DNA of 64,000 nt from positions 1 to 64,000 of the forward strand of contig CAZTPA010000008.1 in assembly GCA_964614525.1 (NCBI GenBank), in the 5' to 3' direction. The notes beneath the pieces are model-generated. The model was not told the origin of the DNA. It made no database searches and worked only from the letters and a program-made list of their open reading frames with translations. Below are positions 62,328 to 64,000 of the stretch, piece by piece (position 1 is the stretch's first letter; each line of letters opens with the position of its first letter). The DNA comes from PWND01 sp964614525. Lineage in GTDB: Bacteria > Bacteroidota > Bacteroidia > Bacteroidales > UBA7960. Position numbers and translations under genes: made by a program.

Positions 62328-63884
62328 ATGAATATAAACATTCTTTGGGTCGATGATGAAATAGACTTATTGAAACCGCATTTAATTTTTCTTGAAGAAA
62401 AATCTTATAATGTAGATACTGCAACCGATGGAAATGAGGCTCTTGATTTAATTAGTGAAAAAAATTATGATATTGTCTTTCTTGATGAAAATATGCCGGG
62501 TTTGAGCGGATTGGAAACTTTAAGCAGGCTGAAAAGCTTAAAGCCTTCCTTGCCTGTTGTTATGATTACAAAAAGTGAAGAAGAGTCTATTATGGAAGAT
62601 GCTATTGGCAGCAAAATTGCCGATTATCTGATCAAGCCTGTTAATCCCAACCAAATATTACTATCATTAAAAAAAATTCTTGATAATAAAAGACTAATAA
62701 ATGAGAAAACTGCCATGATATATCAACAAGAGTTCAGGCAGTTGGGTATAGCGCTTAGTGGAAAACTGGATTTTAACGAATGGATAGATTTATATAAAAA
62801 GATTACTTATTGGGAGATTGAACTTGACAAGTCTAAAGATGAAGGACTTATTGAGATTCTTAAAATGCAGAAAACTGAAGCAAATTCACAATTTTCTGAT
62901 TATATTGAAGATAATTATACTGATTGGCTTGCCGGTAAGTCAGATGAAAAACCGGTGCTTTCGCATACATTATTTCGTGAAAAATGCATGCCTGAAATTT
63001 CTCAGGATAAAAAAACATTCATTATACTTATTGATAATCTCAGATATGACCAATGGAAAGTGCTTCAGCCAAAATTTGAAGAGTTTTATACCGTAGAAAA
63101 AGAAGATATATATTTTAGCATTTTGCCAACAGCTACTCAATTTGCCAGAAATTCTCTGTTTGCCGGTTTAGTGCCTGTTGATATTGCCGGAAAATATCCG
63201 CAGTTTTGGAGTGAAGAAGGAGATGAGGGATCAAAAAATCAGTTTGAAAAACAATTGTTTGAAGAACAATTGAAAAGATTAGGCCTTAATATTAAATTCA
63301 ATTATAACAAAATCTTATCTCTTAATGCAGGTAAAAAGTTTGCTGAAAATATTGGAAACTATCTTAATGTGCCTCTAAATATTCTTGTGTATAATTTTGT
63401 TGATACTCTTTCTCACGCTCGCACAGAGATGGAAGTTATAAAGGAACTGGTTGACGATGAGGCAGCATATCGGTCTCTTACAGTAAGTTGGTTTGAGCAT
63501 TCTCCACTATATGATGTGATAAGCTATCTGGCAGAAAAGGATGTTAATATTATTCTTACTACTGACCATGGTTCCATAAAAGTTTCTAATCCAATAAAAG
63601 TAGTTGGAGATAAGAATACTAACACGAATCTTAAATACAAAACAGGAAGAAATCTTCAGTATGAGAAAAAAGGAATCTTTGAAATAACTAATCCTGCCGA
63701 AGCTTTTCTTCCAAAAGCTAATGTTAGCAGCAGGTATATTTTTGCCAAAGACAATCATTTTTTTGTTTATCCAAATAATTATAATTATTTCGTTAATTTT
63801 TATAAGAATACTTTTCAGCATGGAGGTGTCTCTTTGGAAGAAATGCTTATTCCTGTTGTTTCATTAAAATCGAAAAAAAGATGA
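62328..63884 (+). CDS. porX: PorX, T9SS response regulator with PglZ domain
   Basis: 518 aa. Residues 1-120 are a receiver domain: acidic pair D9/D10, phosphoacceptor D53 (IVFLDENMPG), the conserved Thr in VVMITKS and Lys in YLIKPVNP. A helical linker precedes the PglZ/alkaline-phosphatase-like domain (about 210-518) with metal-site motifs FIILIDNLRYDQW, TTDHGSIKV and FQHGGVSLEEMLIP. This fusion is PorX, which with the sensor PorY controls type IX secretion and has phosphodiesterase activity on cyclic and linear oligonucleotides in studied species. Its stop overlaps tsaE by four bases. Confidence 0.93.
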   Translation: MNINILWVDDEIDLLKPHLIFLEEKSYNVDTATDGNEALDLISEKNYDIVFLDENMPGLSGLETLSRLKSLKPSLPVVMITKSEEESIMEDAIGSKIADYLIKPVNPNQILLSLKKILDNKRLINEKTAMIYQQEFRQLGIALSGKLDFNEWIDLYKKITYWEIELDKSKDEGLIEILKMQKTEANSQFSDYIEDNYTDWLAGKSDEKPVLSHTLFREKCMPEISQDKKTFIILIDNLRYDQWKVLQPKFEEFYTVEKEDIYFSILPTATQFARNSLFAGLVPVDIAGKYPQFWSEEGDEGSKNQFEKQLFEEQLKRLGLNIKFNYNKILSLNAGKKFAENIGNYLNVPLNILVYNFVDTLSHARTEMEVIKELVDDEAAYRSLTVSWFEHSPLYDVISYLAEKDVNIILTTDHGSIKVSNPIKVVGDKNTNTNLKYKTGRNLQYEKKGIFEITNPAEAFLPKANVSSRYIFAKDNHFFVYPNNYNYFVNFYKNTFQHGGVSLEEMLIPVVSLKSKKR

Positions 63885-64000
63885 CAGAAACTGATACAAA
63901 AGTGATATGCAAAAGTGAGAATGATTTGCCAAAAGCAGCAAAAGCACTTTTGAATGCATATCCGGATCATAGAATTTTTACACTTTATGGTCCTATGGGC
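63881..64000 (+). CDS. tsaE: TsaE, tRNA t6A-synthesis ATPase (5' part only)
   Basis: Forty codons before the window ends. The visible N-terminus (ICKSENDLPKAAKALLNAY, then RIFTLYGPMG) ends at the start of what should be the P-loop GxMGAGKT of TsaE, the ATPase that works with TsaB and TsaD to make N6-threonylcarbamoyladenosine in tRNA. Overlap with porX (ATGA) implies coupling, and I recall porX followed by tsaE in Bacteroidetes. The Walker motif lies outside the window, so the call is partial. Confidence 0.78.
   Translation, partial: MTETDTKVICKSENDLPKAAKALLNAYPDHRIFTLYGPMG

Noticed and set aside
1..64000. tRNA, rRNA, CRISPR array, prophage or complete insertion sequence
   Set aside because: No tRNA-like T-loop/acceptor pattern, rRNA block, regular spacer-repeat array, phage structural gene or transposase was seen on either strand.

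Overview
This window looks like part of a chromosome from a low-GC (about one-third G+C by eye) member of the Bacteroidetes, probably an anaerobic or microaerobic marine or sediment lineage near Bacteroidales/Marinilabiliales. The lineage call rests on several genes: a fused LpxC-FabZ, a PorX-type response regulator with a PglZ domain, two proteins with type IX secretion (T9SS) C-terminal sorting domains, SprB-like repeats, Bacteroidetes-restricted families (DUF4296, DUF4301, DUF3109, DUF6132), lipoproteins with short lipoboxes, near absence of Shine-Dalgarno sequences, and TAnnTTTG-type -7 promoter elements. About 57 genes are supported. I see no tRNA, rRNA, CRISPR array, prophage or complete insertion sequence. 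A run of 100 N at 53881-53980 marks a scaffold join.

Layout. 1-1100: an orphan ORF6N-domain gene behind a GC-richer non-coding leader. 1101-5873 (minus): a hypF-hypC-hypD-hypE operon for [NiFe]-hydrogenase maturation, with no hydrogenase structural genes in view. 6164-11668 (plus): pentapeptide-repeat protein, Wzi/RemB-like outer-membrane barrel, urocanate hydratase, a lipoprotein and an RNA 2',3'-cyclic phosphodiesterase. 11691-14224 (minus): polyprenol-phosphate glycosyltransferase, dihydroorotase and a DUF4296 lipoprotein. 14426-23648 (plus): cysteine desulfurase, T9SS-secreted M28 peptidase, PKD lipoprotein, barrel protein, an unusual two-gene module (442-aa protein plus cytoplasmic HtrA-like protease with zinc ribbon), and a DUF4301 protein. 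23702-28388 (minus): thiol-disulfide lipoprotein, amidohydrolase, nucleoside kinase. 28607-31919: dihydroorotate-dehydrogenase-like protein, DUF4197, two thioredoxins, a hairpin element and DUF6132.

31921-34168 (minus): tgt and an LptF/G permease. 34346-36603 (plus): glycosyltransferase overlapping an ECF sigma factor, then a small secreted protein. 36625-44604 (minus): hemW, gltX, a LysE-type exporter, a GH3-family protein, lysS, DUF3109 and a small membrane protein. 44811-47344 (plus): a Tat-exported DUF362 protein with a fused NapH/NapG-like polyferredoxin. 47532-51125: a 1197-aa T9SS surface protein. 51163-53263: ccmB, ccmC, ccmD and ccmE. 54128-54961: an ATP-cone/Mrr-like nuclease just after the scaffold join. 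54969-62080 (minus): envelope cluster of a second lpxD-like gene, efp, a CcmA-like ATPase, lpxA, lpxC-fabZ, lpxD and an HD-domain hydrolase. 62328-64000 (plus): porX and the start of tsaE.

How the parts fit. Lipid A synthesis (lpxD, lpxC-fabZ, lpxA), LPS export (LptF/G-like) and T9SS control (porX) point to a Gram-negative cell that exports enzymes and surface proteins through T9SS. The hyp operon, the polyferredoxin pair and the c-type cytochrome maturation genes point to hydrogen and electron-transfer metabolism. CcmE carries a CxxxY heme-binding motif instead of the usual histidine, as in the CcmH-less variant (System I*). The least-explained pieces are the 19677-22087 protease module, the ATP-cone nuclease, the GH3/LysE pair between tRNA-synthetase genes, and a promoter-plus-hairpin at 17415-17508 that could be a small RNA.
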